64,000 bases of DNA from Isochrysis galbana (lineage: Eukaryota; Haptophyta; Isochrysidales; Isochrysidaceae), in assembly GCA_018136815.1 (NCBI GenBank), contig CM030937.1, positions 1,736,934 to 1,800,933 of the forward strand, written 5' to 3'. The notes under the pieces were generated by a model. That model saw only the letters and a program-made list of their open reading frames with translations. It had not been told where the DNA came from and ran no database searches. The position numbers and the translations under genes are program-made. Of the stretch, positions 1-9,519 are shown piece after piece (position 1 is the stretch's first letter; each line of letters starts with the position of its first letter).

Positions 1-812
1 AGCTGACGACCCATAACATCTTTCCTCCCTAGCATGAAGGTTTGGCACGACGTGGTCCACTACGCAGTCGTCGTCGAAGGTGCGAGGGAGAGTGTTATAG
101 GGTTATAATAGGACAAAATTTTCGAAAGCGTCAAAATTTTGATCAAAATTTAGGTGCCCAACCCCCAAATTTTGACAACAAAATTTGGGCCCTTACAAAA
201 CAAAACTTACGTCAAAGCCAACCCCCTCCCCTCCTCCCCTAAAAAAAACCATTCCATAGTCTCGCCTCGCACGCGGCTGTTGGTCTCTGTCGTACAGCCG
301 CGCCTAAATAGAAAAGTGCAGCGTTTTCGGCCAAAATAAATTATTTTCAAAATATGCAGTGCATATATGCAAAACATAAAATATGAAAAAAACAAAAAAC
401 TCCCCCAAATCTGCAATCTGCAATCTGCAATCTGAAGCAAAAAATACAAAATACAAAATGTGTGCCGTGTGCGAGCAACGAGCGGCGGCGCGGGGGCGCG
501 CACAAAGTTTTGCGCTAAAGAACAATCAATAATGACCATGAGCAAGCAAAGTCGTAGACGTAGAAAAAGTAGCACGTGTGGGTGGACGCAGTGGCGCACT
601 AGCCCTCCCCCATCCACCCCCCCCCCCCCAGGCAGCTTGCCTTCATTTGGTCTCCTTTCCCTCCGTTCCGGCGGCTGAGGTGTCGTTCCGTCAATTGTGG
701 GACATCAGTCGAATTGAGCGATCAAATGTCCACAGTTATTTAAAATTAAATAACACTGCGTGGGGATAACAACTACATGCAGTTTACTGAATAGTATCAA
801 CTGAGCACCATT

Positions 813-1053
813 GTGCACGCCGTGCGCATTGGGCACGGCGCGGTGTCCCCCCCCCCCGCGGAGACGCCGTGCGTGCGAATCCCGATTTTTTCTCTCTGCG
901 TGCCGCCTAATGCGCACAATTACGTAAATGTGCAATATAAGAGATGTTTCGTTGCGCAGCACCTGTGATGGCTTGCAATCACAATGTGCACGCCGCGCAT
1001 GGGCACGGCGCGATGTGCATCGGCCCCCCCGCGGAGACGCCGTGCGTGCGCAT
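813..1053. repeat. Pair of GC-rich palindromic repeat blocks
   Basis: Two related blocks (813-878 and 985-1053) share the order GTGCACGCCG, GCAT, GGGCACGGCGCG, a C-run, GCGGAGACGCCGTGCGTGCG. They contain nested inverted repeats (GCACGGCG with CGCCGTGC) and could fold into hairpins. A further half-copy lies at 1129-1148, and an inverse-complement relative lies at 49899-49950 at the end of the F5/8C-like ORF. Function unknown; a cruciform or 3'-end structure is possible. Confidence 0.6.
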
Positions 1054-1242
1054 TTCGACTTTTTCCGGGGACTCGCACGGCGTGCGCTCGACGAAACTTT
1101 CCACCTCGCGCATGTGATTGCCACTCATCATGCGCACGGCGTGCACGCATCTGGAACTTCCAGAGAGTCTTCTTCCCCTCCCAGGCACCTTTCCACACGC
1201 TCTCCTCTTCCCCTCCTCCTCCACAAGCCTCGCTCCTTCGAC

Positions 1243-1416
1243 ATGGGCCAGTACTTTGTCTTCATCGCCAAGCGACTCGGTCACCGCACCTACGAGGAGA
1301 TCCGCGCCCCAGCCTTGAAACCCCGCGGTTGGTGTGAACGCCACGTCCTCCACCTTCTCTTGTTCAAGGCAGAGACGCGCTGCGCAGAGGGGCGACGCTG
1401 CCCACCGGGTTTGTAG
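1243..1416 (+). CDS. Short unassigned ORF (58 aa)
   Basis: An ATG at 1243 opens a 58-residue frame beginning MGQYFVFIAKRL and ending at the stop at 1414-1416. It lies inside the candidate insertion, tail to tail with the crystallin-like ORF. The first 30 residues look more protein-like than the arginine- and cysteine-rich remainder, so it may be a first exon or a gene fragment. I recognise no family with certainty. Confidence 0.2.
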   Translation: MGQYFVFIAKRLGHRTYEEIRAPALKPRGWCERHVLHLLLFKAETRCAEGRRCPPGL

Positions 1417-1483
1417 TGGCCCTCGTCGTCAGTGGAGAGAGGCTCTCACGTGGCAGTGCGCCGCCGATTGGAGCGAGGATTCC

Positions 1484-2134
1484 TCACTTCGCGCATTTGA
1501 CGTCGAGGGTGGAGATGTCGTTCGCCTTGAACTTGTTCAACCCGTACTCGTTTCCTCTTTCGTACCTTGCGCCTCCAAAAAGCGTTCCCTTCGCGCCTCC
1601 TTTGTTGGTGTGCTCGTAGACAAGTGCTCTACAGTCGTCGCGGACACTGATTCCTAGAATCTTGTCGTTCAGATCATGGTCGGTCAAGTTATACACATCT
1701 TGCCCGAAACCCTGTTTGCGATCGACTTTCCCATCCTTCCAGTAAACGACCACAGGGGGATTTTTACTGTCATTTGAGGGAGCAGCCTCACTCTTCGATT
1801 CCTCCACATTCCTGACAATGGAGTCTGCGCTCTTGTCCATCATCTTGGAAAGTGTAGTGCGGATCAAGCTCCCGTTCAGCTTGCTCACGTTGTCAGCGGC
1901 TGTTCGATCGGTGCTGCACACGTAAGACTGGCCATAAAATGGCTGAAAGCCCGGGATTTTGGGTGCGGTGCACCACATTTTCTCATCGATCTTCTCGTTG
2001 AAGACTGAGCCGTACTTGTCCGAACACATGATGACTTCAGAATCAAACAGTCCAGACCCTGCCCGCGTCAATGCGCAGTACCCGGGCACGCGATGGGTGA
2101 CTTCGGGATCGGCTATGTTGAGAGTATTTGACAT
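1484..2134 (-). CDS. Beta/gamma-crystallin-like protein (216 aa)
   Basis: Single-exon ORF. Residues about 105-216 look like a beta/gamma-crystallin domain made of two Greek-key motifs. Each has an aromatic stretch (VVVYWKDG; CRALVYEHTNKGG) followed by the hallmark N-D-x-I-x-S/T-L strand (LNDKILGISV and ANDISTLDV). In microbial and algal members these motifs often bind calcium; whether this one does cannot be told. Residues 1-100 hold five cysteines and have no match I can name. The ORF lies within a candidate insertion and is followed at 813-1053 by GC-rich palindromes, so it may be cargo of a mobile or virus-derived segment rather than a normal host gene. The start ATG at 2134 is the first in frame. 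Confidence 0.55.
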   Translation of the reverse strand: MSNTLNIADPEVTHRVPGYCALTRAGSGLFDSEVIMCSDKYGSVFNEKIDEKMWCTAPKIPGFQPFYGQSYVCSTDRTAADNVSKLNGSLIRTTLSKMMDKSADSIVRNVEESKSEAAPSNDSKNPPVVVYWKDGKVDRKQGFGQDVYNLTDHDLNDKILGISVRDDCRALVYEHTNKGGAKGTLFGGARYERGNEYGLNKFKANDISTLDVKCAK

Positions 2135-2887
2135 ATTGGAGGGGGGGGGGTCCTAACATACCCTATATTTTTTTTTCGGCGGGCTGGGAGTGGTGACTGC
2201 CTATCGAGTGACGCCACGCCCTTGCCCCACGCTGTCGGGGGGGGGGGCATCCTCAAGGCAGTGACGCGCATCCGGTGGGAGGACACGCGTGGCTCGCGGG
2301 GCGACACTGCCCACCGGCTTGTCGAGCAGCAGCGCCCACGTGCGCTCCATGTAGTGGCGTGTTTTGGGTTAACGAGACTGGTTGAAAAAGAAAACATGCA
2401 CATCTGGGTGGAAAAAAATAATAACCTGGTCCTCTTTTGACGGAACGCGACTTTGCCTGCGCGACCGCCACCAGCTCTACGAGACGCCGGGGCCCCTCGC
2501 CGCCGCGGCCGCGCAGCGGTGCCTCGCCCACGCCGACGCGGTCTGCCCGTCCGGCGGCCCGTCCGGCGCCGTCAACCGTCAACCGTCAAGGCGGCTTGCC
2601 TTCATTTGGTAGCTCCAGCCTCGCCGCGACCGATCTTGATTGATGGTGTTCTCGGACCGTGACGTGACAGGTGCCTGAAGTGGAACAGGGGCTGTAGCGT
2701 AGTCTCTGTAGGCGGGGCTCCGGAGAGCGAAAAACGCGGCCTCAGCCGTCAGCCGGCAATTTTGGCTCGCTTGCGGCACTTGGGGTTGGGCTGGATCGGA
2801 TGCTAGGCAGAGGGTCTTCCTCCCACAGCTCAGCTTCCCCCAACATAGCTGTGCTCAATTCGGGATCCTCGGGTACTTACTTGAAGG

Positions 2888-3646
2888 CTAGCGTCCACAG
2901 GAGTGGCCTCTATCTACGTTTGAATCGACGACGGCCGAGCGGTCGAGCGCTTCCTCACCGAGCCACGGATGTCTCAAACGAAGCGAGGAGGCCTCAAGCC
3001 GACGGAGAACTCCACTCAGGGCTACCCGGAAGCCCACGCGAGCATACAACGAGACGGGCCCCGACTCGAGCAACGTCCACAACTAAGGTGTCGTTCCGTC
3101 AATTGTGGGACATCAGTCGAATTGAGCGATCGAATTTCCACAGAGTTCTATTTTAAAATTAAATGCAGACTAGCATAACAACTTTTTTTTCTCTGCTTTC
3201 CCCCGCGGCGCATGGGGGACGCCGTGTCGGCGCTTTTTTTACAGCGGACGTGATTGCTCCACGGGCCCTGATATCCATCGTAGTGTTGCCATGTTACGGG
3301 TAAAAAACTTTTCGCACACACTGTAAAAAGAAATTAATAACAAAAAATCACCTGGCCCTCTTTTGACGGAACGCGACTTCAGAGGCCACAGGCGCCGCAT
3401 CCCTAGCTCACGAGCGACACGCATCACTTCCCGTAACAAAGTCCTCCCAACGCCTTGACCGCGCCAATCAGGGGTCACCCAAAAGTCGCACAGCTCGCCC
3501 GAGCGCCCACCCGACAGCGGGTTCACGCGCACCAAGCCCTTCGTCGAAGCAACGGCGAACGCTCCTTTCGCGGGGCGCGAGTAGGACGGTGGGATATCGT
3601 CGCTCCAGTGCGAAAAAGGCACAACATGCATCCTTCGCCGACCCAA
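2888..3646 (-). pseudogene. GNAT-family N-acetyltransferase gene split by a 304-bp insertion
   Basis: The N-terminal part (3646-3386) contains a clear GNAT motif A: CDFWVTPDWRGQGVGRTLL, with the acetyl-CoA-binding R-G-x-G-V-G turn, followed by the helix ending GMRRLW. The C-terminal part (3081-2888) continues with TLLESGPVSLYARVGFR, the typical LY-x-x-x-GF motif B strand. Between them lies an insertion at 3082-3385 flanked by the direct repeat CCACA. Removing it with one repeat copy puts both halves into one frame (RRLW then TLLE). As it stands, the frame runs into the insertion's terminal sequence, so the enzyme is probably inactive unless the insert is spliced out. The substrate cannot be inferred. 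A further upstream exon is possible. Confidence 0.65.
3082..3385. mobile_element. 304-bp non-autonomous insertion with TTCCGTCAA inverted ends
   Basis: Bounded by CCACA at 3077-3081 and again at 3386-3390, consistent with a 5-bp target-site duplication. The left end reads ACTAAGGTGTCGTTCCGTCA. The right end, read in reverse, reads CCTCTGAAGTCGCGTTCCGT. It contains another GC-rich stretch (3203-3230) related to the palindromes at 813-1053. It interrupts the GNAT gene between motif A and motif B. It has the same ends as the 675-2455 segment, so it is probably a deletion derivative or MITE of the same family. Confidence 0.6.
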
Positions 3647-3710
3647 GAGGCGCCTACCTGTCCTAGTCTGAATTTATACCAAGAGGGAGCGGTGCGAGGG
3701 GGACGACCCG

Positions 3711-3757
3711 CATCGCGTATTTGGAAACGAGGGGTACCAAATGAAGGCAAACGACCT
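3711..3757 (+). repeat. Dispersed ~47-bp repeat, copy 1
   Basis: The segment containing GGGGTACCAAATGAAGGCAA recurs as an almost exact inverse complement at 49350-49397, including the flanking CGTATT and GGAAACGA. Shorter relatives with TTGCCTTCATTTGGT occur near 634-652 and 2593-2610. It could be a transposon end or a conserved promoter or 3' motif. Confidence 0.5.
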
Positions 3758-4422
3758 CCCCCTCCCCCCTCCCCCCATCCTCACTGTCTAGTCTAGCTCC
3801 CTGGTCCTAGAGCCCTAGCCTTAACACATGCCATATCCATATCCATATAAATAATGACCCGCATACATCCTTAGTTCGTAGTTCGCCCCCAGTCGTCAGT
3901 TGTCTACTCCGACTCCAGGCCGCAAGCCGGCAGCAGTTAACATGTTAATGTTAATATGTTTTAATATGGCCTTCGATCCTTCGTCCTTCGATCCCGTTGC
4001 TTTCAAGAAAACTAAGCACATCTTGCCTACGCGTGCTGTTTGCATATCGTCTGGCCATTGGAGCCGCCCAAAGGCCCTTGTTTTTTTGGCGACCATGGTT
4101 GGGGGGGGGTAGGGGGTAGGGGCGTATTAGGGGCGGCAGACTCGCGCCCATCGCACTGCGTGACACAAGACACAAGGTTGTGACGGAATCACAGATACCG
4201 GGGGGCAGGGGGGACCGAGGGCCGAGCCCCCCTCAACCCCCCAAAATATGCATCAAATATGCAGAATACGTAGAGATATGCAAAATCACCGGACAAGGGC
4301 CAAAATCCGCAAAACATATCTTGCTTATATTTCTAAATTTCTATCCGGGCCTATCTCCCCTTACGTATCTATCTCTCTCCTCTCCTCTACAAGACTTAGT
4401 CGTAGTGTTTATAATCGTCACG
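3758..4422. other. Spacer upstream of the lipase gene
   Basis: No convincing gene. It holds short tandem CCATAT repeats (about 3830-3850), runs of G (about 4099-4130), and an AT-rich stretch with repeated ATATGCA words (4248-4330) that also occur around 9530-9605 and 340-390. The pyrimidine-rich stretch just before 4423 may be 5' leader of the lipase gene. Confidence 0.5.
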
Positions 4423-7290
4423 ATGGTCCGGTTCGTCGCGAGCGCCGGCGGGAAGCGCGAGGTGTGCGTCAGCTACCACGACGTGGCGGTACCGCGCGCG
4501 TGCGAGGTGTGGGGCGTGGCCTCGAGCGTCGAAGGTAGCAACGACGTCTCCGCCGCCGTCGACCTCGCCCTCCGCCTCTGCTGCCTCGCCTACAGGCGGC
4601 ACTCAGGCCGTCTCTCTCCTTCTTCTCTTCTCCTCGCGGCGGCAGCCAGCCGCTGCGGCCTAAGCAACGGGGCCCGTAGCGCGGGGGGTGGGCTGACGGA
4701 GGTGGTGCAGCCACGCCAGCCGGAGCTACAACGCGCCGAGGCTGTTGAGTGCCAGTTCACCACGCCGGGAGGTGCGCATGCGGTGCTCTACCTCTTCCTC
4801 CACCGGGAGGAAGGGGGAGGGAAGGCGAGCAAGGGGAGGGAGGAAAGGAGAGGGGGAGGGAGCGGCTGGGAGAGAGGGCTGGGGACAGGTCAACAGAGTA
4901 AGGAGAGGGAAGAGGTTCGAAACGAGGTCAGGGGAGAGGAGGCAAACAAGGAGACGGAAGAATGGAGAGGGGAAGTGAGCCAGCAGGAGCGAGTTGAGGC
5001 AGCAGGGGAAGATGTGAACTCTGGGCAGCGGGCTGCTCCGTCGGAGCGCGGGGGGGCTGGAAGCAGGGTCCAGCGCGCACACGAGCCTGCAACAAGCGCC
5101 AGGGGCAGAGGGGACGAGCCGGCTGAGACCGCCGAGCCAGCAGTGCGCACGGGCAGCGCCCCTGGCAGAGGCACCCGCCTGGCAAGACCGATTGCGGTGC
5201 TCACCTTCAAGGGCAGCACGCTCGTCTCACCCGGCTCGATGCCGCTCTCCGACTGGCGCGTGAATTTAAGCGTCTTGTTGCCTTCGTTTGCACGCCCCTC
5301 TCCGCTGCTGCACCAACGGTCAGCCGCTCCCCACAGCGACGCGCAGGGGCGCTCCGCAGGGGCGCGCACCCACGCACTGGCGGAGCCAGAGGATGAACTC
5401 ACTCGAGCTAGGTTGGGCAGCAAGGCTCTCGAAAGTGCTGGGATACCAACTTCACAGTCGATGCAACCGGATGTAGCGCAGCAGTCACAGTGCAGCGGGT
5501 ATGGCGCCGGGGGCGAAGCAGGGTCGACGCGAACCGGCGCGCCGGCCACTTGCTTTCCGAGCTTTGAGCAAGCTGCCATCAACGGCAGTGTGCACCCTGG
5601 CTTCATTGCGTACTTTGGGGAACTCGTCGCCGCGTTCCAGCGTCTGCGCTGTGGTGATATCGGTGAGGCGCTTTGCGAGGCGTGGGGACTTCCGACTGAC
5701 ATGGACATCTGGGAGCTGGTTCACTCGCATCACATCGATCGCCTCCTGTGCGTTGGTCATTCGCTGGGCGGCGCGCTCGCCTCGCTCGCGGCAACTCGCA
5801 TAGGGAGCGCAATCTTGGAGCGTCGCGATGAGCGCCAGTCCAGCAACTGGAGGCTCGAGGCCGACGCTGCCCATCGGACTAAAGTGCAGTCAATGCGTTC
5901 GGCCGACAGTGTCGTGCCGCAATCAGGCTGCCCGCCCATTGCGGGTACTACAAGCACCCAGGCGAAGGGCACAACATCTAGTGCCTGGGCTGGCTTCCCA
6001 CACGACGTCTGTTCGGTGGTTGACAGCGGTATTCGCCAAGACTCGCAGCTCGGCAACACACTATGTCTTTCAGCCGCCGCCGCCACACCCTCGCCAGCGT
6101 CAAGTCCGCAGCTGTCAAGGCCGTTCATTGAAGGTGTCCGACGCGCCGGTGCCCCACGCTTGCCATGTCTCATTACCTTTGGGTGCCCGATTGTCGGAGA
6201 CGAGGGCTTCGTGCGAGAGCAAACCCGTTGCGTGGCACCGCAGGGTGGTCTCCGCGTGTACAATCTCCACGATCCAGTGGTCAGTGTGGGTCATGGGCTT
6301 GTCTGCATTACTACGGCCACCGGGGGCGACGGCGGCTGCCACGCCGGCCATCCAATACCACTCAGGAATGACGCGCTCACCACCGCCAACCCGTACACAA
6401 ATCATCTGCGATACGTGCTCGACTCGTTCGAGCTTTTTCCGTCCAACCCCTGCGTGCGCGTCCGCTACGCGCTCCCGGGTATCGTGTACACACCCGATGC
6501 AGATAGTCGTACGATAGCCCAGCCGCCTCAGCCGCAATTCGGTCCTCCGCAACGGTTGCAGTCCGACCTATCCATCGCTTCGGCGAGCTCACTCTCATCG
6601 GAACTTCCAGTGGTGGAAGAACGACGGCGCTGCGCGCACGCCGGCGTGGGCAACGGCCAGGTTTCCGTTGACGGGCCTGGCGTGATGGCCGCAGACTCTC
6701 TTTCTGACGAGGTGCGGGACCCCTCGCTGGACTCCGAGCGCATATCAGCCGAGCCTGCCGCCTCCTTGACGCGCGCTGTGGAGCGTGCACGGTCGCTTAT
6801 GAAGCTCAGTAAGATGTGGTTCGATGGGGTTGGGGCGGACGCTCTGCCGTCGGCTGTGGGAGAGCAGCCGGCTGCCGCGGGGATCCCCGACGTCAATTGC
6901 CCAGCGGCTGGGCCCACTGCCGCCAAGGATAAGCTTGTCTTCCGACTCGATGACGATGACCACGATCGCCCTGTAGATGGCCTTCCCATTCAGATCGCGA
7001 ACGCCGCACCGCTCGCGAACAACGATATCAATGCCGATTCGGCGCAAGTGGCGTGTATGGGCACCGAAATTGAGACGATTGCTGTGGATGCAGATTTTGA
7101 GGAGATCACCCCCGCCGTTGTGCGTGAGGCATCCGATGCTGCCGCTGCAGGTCCGCTGCCCTGGGCGAGCGGCTCGTTCGCGGCTACCATAGACGGCCAG
7201 CTGTGGAGTAGTGCCTCAATAGCCTTGCGCCAACGGCTGGGGGGGGGTTTGGGTTGCCGCTGCAGCCGCAAGAAGTGCTGCCGCGCGTGA
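4423..7290 (+). CDS. Class 3 (fungal-type) lipase-like serine hydrolase
   Basis: Open frame read from the ATG at 4423 (956 aa). The frame is open upstream to 4180, but that stretch is repeat-like. The lipase_3 fold is recognisable. The early strand IAVLTFKGS is followed by LSDWRVNLSV; then comes VHPGFIAYF. The nucleophile elbow is GHSLGGALA (Ser about residue 447), TFGCPIVGDEGF follows, the catalytic Asp is in NLHDPV (about 617) and the catalytic His in YTNHLRYVL (about 661). All three triad members are present. Family members cleave acylglycerols or other lipid esters. About 100 low-complexity residues separate the oxyanion strand from the nucleophile elbow, and a purine-rich stretch (4790-4960) may be an unspliced intron. 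The acidic and Ala-rich C-terminal 300 residues have no recognised domain. A 9-G run at 7239-7247 may hide a frameshift. Confidence 0.75.
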   Translation: MVRFVASAGGKREVCVSYHDVAVPRACEVWGVASSVEGSNDVSAAVDLALRLCCLAYRRHSGRLSPSSLLLAAAASRCGLSNGARSAGGGLTEVVQPRQPELQRAEAVECQFTTPGGAHAVLYLFLHREEGGGKASKGREERRGGGSGWERGLGTGQQSKEREEVRNEVRGEEANKETEEWRGEVSQQERVEAAGEDVNSGQRAAPSERGGAGSRVQRAHEPATSARGRGDEPAETAEPAVRTGSAPGRGTRLARPIAVLTFKGSTLVSPGSMPLSDWRVNLSVLLPSFARPSPLLHQRSAAPHSDAQGRSAGARTHALAEPEDELTRARLGSKALESAGIPTSQSMQPDVAQQSQCSGYGAGGEAGSTRTGAPATCFPSFEQAAINGSVHPGFIAYFGELVAAFQRLRCGDIGEALCEAWGLPTDMDIWELVHSHHIDRLLCVGHSLGGALASLAATRIGSAILERRDERQSSNWRLEADAAHRTKVQSMRSADSVVPQSGCPPIAGTTSTQAKGTTSSAWAGFPHDVCSVVDSGIRQDSQLGNTLCLSAAAATPSPASSPQLSRPFIEGVRRAGAPRLPCLITFGCPIVGDEGFVREQTRCVAPQGGLRVYNLHDPVVSVGHGLVCITTATGGDGGCHAGHPIPLRNDALTTANPYTNHLRYVLDSFELFPSNPCVRVRYALPGIVYTPDADSRTIAQPPQPQFGPPQRLQSDLSIASASSLSSELPVVEERRRCAHAGVGNGQVSVDGPGVMAADSLSDEVRDPSLDSERISAEPAASLTRAVERARSLMKLSKMWFDGVGADALPSAVGEQPAAAGIPDVNCPAAGPTAAKDKLVFRLDDDDHDRPVDGLPIQIANAAPLANNDINADSAQVACMGTEIETIAVDADFEEITPAVVREASDAAAAGPLPWASGSFAATIDGQLWSSASIALRQRLGGGLGCRCSRKKCCRA

Positions 7291-7900
7291 GCTTCTTGTT
7301 AGTTCCGGTGAATCATGCGGTGGCACGTCCGCCCCCCCGCCGAGCGCCGCTCTTGAGCCGGCCGACGCACTTCTTGGTGATGATAAAGGAAGCAGCTCGT
7401 AAGGCGTGAAGACCACGGCTACCATTTGCGTGCTCAACTTTCGCGCTCGAATCTCGGCGCTTTAGAACCACGCGATGTCCTCTCTGCCATCGTCTTCCCG
7501 CCCATCGTGCGTCGATTCAGTGGCCGTAGCCCACGTGAGGGCCTACTCCCTGCCCACGGCGGAAGCGCCATCTAACGCCACACGCCAGCCAACACGTATT
7601 GCAGACATCCTCGCTTTCTGGTTTGCAACGCACGCCGGACACAATGACGGCGATGCTCTTGCATTCTGATTTTTACACATTTTCATATTATACCGTCGCA
7701 TGATAGCGTAGGTCATGGTGCGTGACATCATAGAGACAAGATGCACACAACTAGACTGTTCACATGTACCAGACTTCTCCAATAAATTGCGCACCTCTAA
7801 ACAAGCGCATAGCCACGTTTTTCGTGCGGTTGGTCTTGGCTGACGTGCTAGTGTGCTTGGAGCACTTACATGTTTTTGTTCAGAACTAAGTTTATACTTG
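7291..7900. other. 3' flank of the lipase gene, no clear gene
   Basis: If one base changed in the G-run at 7239-7247, the lipase frame would continue with protein-like Ser/Ala/Gly-rich sequence to a TAA at 7400-7402. A 64-aa plus-strand frame at 7475-7669 has no recognisable motif. The AT-rich stretch 7670-7790, which includes AATAAA at 7780-7785, could contain a polyadenylation region. Confidence 0.35.
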
Positions 7901-7904
7901 GTTG

Positions 7905-8271
7905 CGATGGAGCGCGCCGGCGCGACTCACGCTCGCCCCACCGGGCCCCCCGGCTGGAGGGCGGGCCTCCAGCGTCCCCTTGAACGGCCAGTCGCTGGCG
8001 AGGCGACCGCGCCCGCCGTCTGAGGCCGAGCAGGTGCGTGCGACCCCGGTCGCGCCACGCGGCCCGTGGCCCCGGCCACACCACTGGTGGCCCCAAAGAT
8101 GGGGTAACAGCTTATCAGCTCTCAAGGACAACAGTAAACTGATAGGGTCATGGAGCGCGCGCCGCTCCCCTCCTCTCCTGCCACCACCCCCGCCGCGCCG
8201 GCCGAACGGGCCGCGACCACTGCCGCGCCGCAGAAGCGCGCGCGAGCCACCCCCAAGGCCGACCAGGTGAG
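7905..8271 (+). other. Two diverged first-exon-like units
   Basis: Two segments (7905-8033 and 8149-8268) both begin ATGGAGCGCGC, are GC-rich and Ala/Pro-coding, and end at a donor-like site preceded by GCCGA(G/C)CAG: CAG then GTGCGT in the first and CAG then GTGAGC in the second. The second encodes a basic, alanine-rich 39-residue start (MERAPLPSSPA onward). The first has a stop just before the donor. They look like a duplicated first exon whose downstream exons I could not find. Function unknown. Confidence 0.3.
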
Positions 8272-9006
8272 CACGAGCCACGGCTTGTGCCACCACCTGC
8301 AAGCCCCACACCAACACGGCCACCATAAGGGTGACGGATCGAACAACGGCCGTCGGCCGAAGACCATAAGTGTCAGGCGGAGACCATAAAACGTCCACAT
8401 ATTCGTTGATGTAAACGCGTGTAGGGCTGCAGGGGAAAGGTGGCTGGGTGATTTTGTGATGTGATGAACTTCATCCTGTGTTGAATGATCCTTCCCTCAT
8501 GTTGTACAACCACACATTATACATTTTATCACAAGACACACGTTGCGCCACTAACTACCAAAAGACCACTACAATTTACGGCTACCAAAGCCGCATGCGC
8601 CTCGCCAACTCATAGTCTCTGAGCACATTCTCCCCTGCCTCCATTTGCGCAAGTTGGCGAGCTCGTTGTGCTCTCCGACGCTCAGCTGATGCTTGCTCCT
8701 CTGCAAGCAAAGCTGATTTCCTGAGACCAAAAGCGTTCAATTATCCCCATCCCTGCTAACATCTTTCGTTGTCACCTGGAGGATACTTGACTCAACTGGA
8801 CACTTCACATGTTGAAACCCACACGTGGTCTGACTCCATTCACTCGTCACTCGACTTGGGGGCAGGGTCGATATCTCGTTGGAATTCACGATCCATCCAC
8901 GTCTCACACCAAAGAGCACTGATGAGTTACACCAGAGAGCACCGACCGCGTAAAAGCAGACAACAAGTTTCGTCACACGTCTATATGGAGGAGACGAGGG
9001 AAGGGT
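8272..9006. other. Spacer without recognised genes
   Basis: About 700 bp with no convincing coding sequence on either strand. It ends immediately before the 19-bp tandem array. Confidence 0.4.
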
Positions 9007-9367
9007 GAGCAGTTGCCCTGCAGTGGAGCAGTTGCCCTGCAGTGGAGCAGTTGCCCTGCAGTGGAGCAGTTGCCCTGCAGTGGAGCAGTTGCCCTGCAGT
9101 GGAGCAGTTGCCCTCCAGTGGAGCAGTTGCCCTCCAGTGGAGCAGTTGCCCTCCAGTGGAGCAGTTGCCCTCCAGTGGAGCAGTTGCCCTCCAGTGGAGC
9201 AGTTGCCCTCCAGTGGAGCAGTTGCCCTCCAGTGGAGCAGTTGCCCTCCAGTGGAGCAGTTGCCCTCCAGTGGAGCAGTTGCCCTCCAGTGGAGCAGTTG
9301 CCCTGCAGTGGAGCAGTTGCCCTCCAGTGGAGCAGTTGCCCTCCAGTGGAGCAGTTGCCCTGCAGTT
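9007..9367. repeat. 19-copy tandem array of a 19-bp unit
   Basis: The unit is GAGCAGTTGCCCT(G/C)CAGTG, repeated 19 times without interruption. The only systematic variation is the G/C site: copies 1-5 have G, 6-15 C, 16 G, 17-18 C and 19 G. The G form creates a CTGCAG palindrome. Since 19 is not a multiple of three, all frames stay open and the long ORFs across it are artefacts. The block pattern of variants fits slippage or unequal exchange. Confidence 0.95.
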
Positions 9368-9421
9368 GAAGTTGAGCAGTTCTCCGCCCCCCTGCCGCCC
9401 TGCATTGCCTACCAGCCCCCC

Positions 9422-9497
9422 TCTCCCTTCAGAGCCCTCCTCTCCCTTCAGAGCCCTCCTCTCCCTTCAGAGCCCTCCTCTCCCTTCAGAGCCCTCC
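9422..9497. repeat. Four-copy tandem array of a second 19-bp unit
   Basis: The unit TCTCCCTTCAGAGCCCTCC occurs four times head to tail, only 55 bp after the first array. It has the same period but an unrelated sequence. Confidence 0.9.
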
Positions 9498-9519
9498 TCT
9501 CTAGGCCCAGGTAGAAATA

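Larger units (their letters stand above)
675..2455. mobile_element. Candidate DNA-transposon-like insertion carrying a crystallin-like ORF
   Basis: The left end (about 675-735) contains GGTGTCGTTCCGTCAATTG and the right end (about 2432-2455) contains TTTTGACGGAACGCGACTT, so TTCCGTCAA stands in inverted orientation at both edges. The same left and right ends bound the much shorter 304-bp insertion at 3082-3385, and another right-end copy lies near 39015-39031. This suggests a family with long and short members. Inside are two GC-rich palindromic blocks and a minus-strand crystallin-like ORF. No transposase is visible and I could not fix a target-site duplication, so it would be non-autonomous. 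The exact borders are uncertain. Confidence 0.4.
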
